A stretch of DNA of 7,339 nucleotides, from positions 1 to 7,339 of the forward strand of contig JAASTM010000104.1 in the NCBI GenBank assembly GCA_021767325.1. The letters are read 5' to 3'. This DNA comes from Spirochaetales bacterium (GTDB lineage Bacteria > Spirochaetota > Spirochaetia > DSM-16054 > Sediminispirochaetaceae). The notes under the pieces were generated by a model. The model worked only from the letters and a program-made list of their open reading frames with translations. It searched no databases and had not been told where the DNA came from. Positions within the stretch are counted from its first letter, which is position 1; each line of letters opens with the position of its first letter. The position numbers and the translations under genes are program-made. Positions 5,276 to 7,339 of the stretch are shown piece after piece.

Positions 5276-7339
5276 TCAGCCGCCGCTCAATGCGTCTTCC
5301 GGAAATGGGGGGCAGCACTCCAATACCTTGCGCATATGGCTGTGAGGGGGCTGCAGCAGGCCGGGGTCGGCCTTGATGATGCGAAAGGCATCCTTACGGG
5401 CTTTGTCCAGCAGTTCGAGATCGCCGCCTAAATCGGCGAATTTCAAGCGCATGAATCCGGACTGACGGGTGCCGGTTACCTCTCCGGGACCACGAATTTT
5501 CAGGTCCTCCTCAGCGATAAAAAAACCGTCGCTGCTCTGTTTCATTACCATGAGGCGCTGCTTACCCTCCTCGGTCAGCTCTTCGGAGTATACCAGAAAG
5601 GCGTATGATTGTAATGTGCTGCGGCCGACCCTTCCGCGCAGCTGATGGAGTCCGGCCAGACCGAAGCGTTCGGCGTGCTCGATGACCATGCAGGTAGCGT
5701 TTTTTACATCGACTCCCACCTCCACTACACTGGTTGACACCAGGATGTCGAGCTTGCCTTCGGAAAAGGCGTGCATCCGGGCCAGTTTCTCGTCTTCACG
5801 TATCTTGGAGTGGATGAGTGCCACTTCGAACTCGGGAAATACCTGCGTACTCAGGTGTTCGGCCGCCCCTTCGGCGTCTTTCAGGGAGCTTCGGTCGCTG
5901 CCGCTGATGAGGGGATACACGAAGTAGGCCTGATGTCCCCTCTGCAGCTCGTGGCGCACGGCGCTGTACACCTTCTCGGCGTTGGACTGCCGGGCCAGAT
6001 GTGTAATGACCGGTTTACGGCCCGGCGGCATGGTATGGATGGAGGAGACTTCCAGATCGCCGAAAAAGGTGAGGGTAAGGGTGCGGGGTATGGGGGTTGC
6101 GGTCATCAGCAGCAGGTCGGGGGCAGATCCCTTCTCAACCAGCTGAGCCCGCTGTTCCACACCAAACTTGTGCTGTTCGTCAATAATTATAAAGCGCAGA
6201 GTGGCGAAGACCACATCTTTGGTAAACAGCGCGTGGGTACCGATCAGCAGATCTATCTCTCCGGCTTTCAGCGCCTCCAGGAGCGGCCGGCGGGCGCTCT
6301 TGTCGACATTACCGCTCAGAAAGGCCACTCTTACCCCCAGCGGCTCCAGCAGGGCAGCCGCCTTTTCGGCATGCTGGCGGGCCAGCAGCTCGGTGGGTGC
6401 CAGAAAGGCGACCTGATAGCCGGCTTCGATCACCGGCAGAGCTGAGAGAAAGGCTACCAGGGTTTTACCTGCCCCCACATCACCCTGCAGGAGCCGTCCC
6501 ATCGGTTTCGAGCTGTCCAGGTCCTGCTTGATCTCCTTCAGAACGCTGCGCTGGTCGGCGGTCAGCTTGAAGGGAAGCTGCTGCAGGCAGCGCTGCTGCA
6601 GACTTTGCGGCAGAATCTGCGGACTGCGGCTGCTGCGGCTGCGGGCGGTCGCCCGCCGGGCAACCACCAACTGAAAATAGAGCAGCTCTTCGTAGGCCAG
6701 CGCCTGGCGGGCCCCGGCCGCCGTTTCGTGAGAATCGGGAAAGTGCAGCTGGGCAATGGCATTTCGTTTATCCGGATAGCGGTAGTGGCTGCGCAGGCTT
6801 TCGGGGAGCTCGGTGTCGATGTGGCGGCCATAGGTATTCAGGGCGTCCTGTACCGCTTTGCGCATAACCGCCTGATTGAGTTTGCCGGAGAGCGGATACA
6901 CCGGCAGAATCGAGCCGAATTTCGAGTTGTCAGAGGGGTAGGGTTCGGCTTCAAAACTGGTAGACTGCAGCTCACCGAAACGATAGGCAAACTGTCCGTA
7001 GAGGTAAAACTGCTGACCCACCTTCAAGACTTGCTGCAGAAAATTCCGGTTGAAACAGACCAGTACACCGGTGGCGGTTTCATCTCTGACGAATACTTTT
7101 AGTGTTTTCTTATAGCCCGACCCGAAGAAATCGTGGGCCAGAACCTCGACTATCGTATTGACAGTTGCCTCCTGGTACCCGGCCTCCAGAGGAATGATTT
7201 TCGAGCGGTCTTCATAATCCCGGGGAACATGCAGCAGCAGATCGGCTACCGAAACCACCCCCATACCCGCCATTTGCGCGGCGGTACGGGGGCCGACTCC
7301 TTTGAGTTTTGTAACCGAATGCCTCAGTTCCCCTAATAG
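5276..7339 (-). CDS. recG: RecG, ATP-dependent DNA helicase, 5' end just cut by window edge
   Basis: Superfamily 2 helicase that unwinds branched DNA such as Holliday junctions, R-loops and stalled forks. The frame is open to the window edge: before the internal ATG at 7271-7273 there are 22 more codons containing KLKGVGPRTAAQMAGMG, the conserved start of the wedge region, so that ATG is not the true start. By comparison with E. coli RecG only a few residues are likely missing. Numbering from the ATG at 7273: wedge/OB domain about 1-150, Walker A GDVGAGKT (264-271), DEQHKFG (365-371), TATPIPRTL (391-399), motif V region VVEVGVDV (516-523), motif VI QLRGRVGR (544-551) and the RecG-specific RGPGEVTGTRQSG (594-606). 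All helicase motifs are intact. Total length is close to the usual 680-700. It ends 63 bases before rsmD. Confidence 0.97.
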   Translation of the reverse strand, partial: LLGELRHSVTKLKGVGPRTAAQMAGMGVVSVADLLLHVPRDYEDRSKIIPLEAGYQEATVNTIVEVLAHDFFGSGYKKTLKVFVRDETATGVLVCFNRNFLQQVLKVGQQFYLYGQFAYRFGELQSTSFEAEPYPSDNSKFGSILPVYPLSGKLNQAVMRKAVQDALNTYGRHIDTELPESLRSHYRYPDKRNAIAQLHFPDSHETAAGARQALAYEELLYFQLVVARRATARSRSSRSPQILPQSLQQRCLQQLPFKLTADQRSVLKEIKQDLDSSKPMGRLLQGDVGAGKTLVAFLSALPVIEAGYQVAFLAPTELLARQHAEKAAALLEPLGVRVAFLSGNVDKSARRPLLEALKAGEIDLLIGTHALFTKDVVFATLRFIIIDEQHKFGVEQRAQLVEKGSAPDLLLMTATPIPRTLTLTFFGDLEVSSIHTMPPGRKPVITHLARQSNAEKVYSAVRHELQRGHQAYFVYPLISGSDRSSLKDAEGAAEHLSTQVFPEFEVALIHSKIREDEKLARMHAFSEGKLDILVSTSVVEVGVDVKNATCMVIEHAERFGLAGLHQLRGRVGRSTLQSYAFLVYSEELTEEGKQRLMVMKQSSDGFFIAEEDLKIRGPGEVTGTRQSGFMRLKFADLGGDLELLDKARKDAFRIIKADPGLLQPPHSHMRKVLECCPPFPEDALSGG

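Noticed and set aside
5771..6445. 224-residue plus-strand frame opposite recG, and other plus- and minus-strand frames within recG (6168-6416, 6562-6831, 6605-7102)
   Set aside because: All are shadows of the recG helicase motifs; their translations are low in complexity or lack domain features.
1..7339. Defence system, prophage, transposon, toxin-antitoxin pair or CRISPR array
   Set aside because: No nuclease, integrase, transposase, toxin-like small gene or spaced repeat array is visible. RecG and the methyltransferases are the standard housekeeping forms with DNA-repair or rRNA-type signatures.

Overview
Every supportable gene in this window lies on the minus strand, so the genes are read from high to low coordinates: recG (5' end cut by the window edge) > rsmD > hisZ > hisG > hisB > a small TPR-like protein > a ten-repeat TPR protein > rlmN (3' part cut by the window edge). 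The DNA is bacterial and densely packed, with no gene-free stretch longer than about 115 bases. There are no RNA genes, mobile elements, integrases or CRISPR arrays. The organism cannot be fixed from this window. The short-form HisG with a separate HisZ rules out close relatives of E. coli. The RlmN cluster sequence and the small TPR-like protein remind me of spirochaetes, but that is an impression from memory, not a result.

Region 1 (7339-4670) holds genome-maintenance and translation housekeeping. RecG is the branched-DNA helicase. RsmD is the 16S rRNA guanine-N2 methyltransferase and follows after a 63-base gap that could form a nested hairpin. Region 2 (4669-2274) is a compact histidine block. 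HisZ and HisG together make the first enzyme of histidine synthesis (ATP phosphoribosyltransferase), with HisZ as the regulatory subunit. HisB is the imidazoleglycerol-phosphate dehydratase. HisZ and HisG overlap by ATGA, and the hisB ribosome binding site overlaps the end of hisG, so the three look translationally coupled. An extended -10 promoter candidate sits just before hisZ. The other his genes are not here.

Region 3 (2273-1) begins with a 113-base AT-rich spacer. It carries two promoter candidates and a set of operator-like repeats: a 15-base perfect palindrome plus a near-identical direct copy 21 bases away, overlapping the upstream promoter candidate. It is followed by an uncharacterised two-gene TPR unit (ATGA overlap) and then, 14 bases further on, rlmN, the radical-SAM methyltransferase for 23S rRNA A2503 and, in some bacteria, tRNA A37.

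Nothing here is a clear new system. The part most worth a second look is the TPR pair with its own repeat-bearing promoter region, apparently co-transcribed with rlmN. The rest is recognisable housekeeping.
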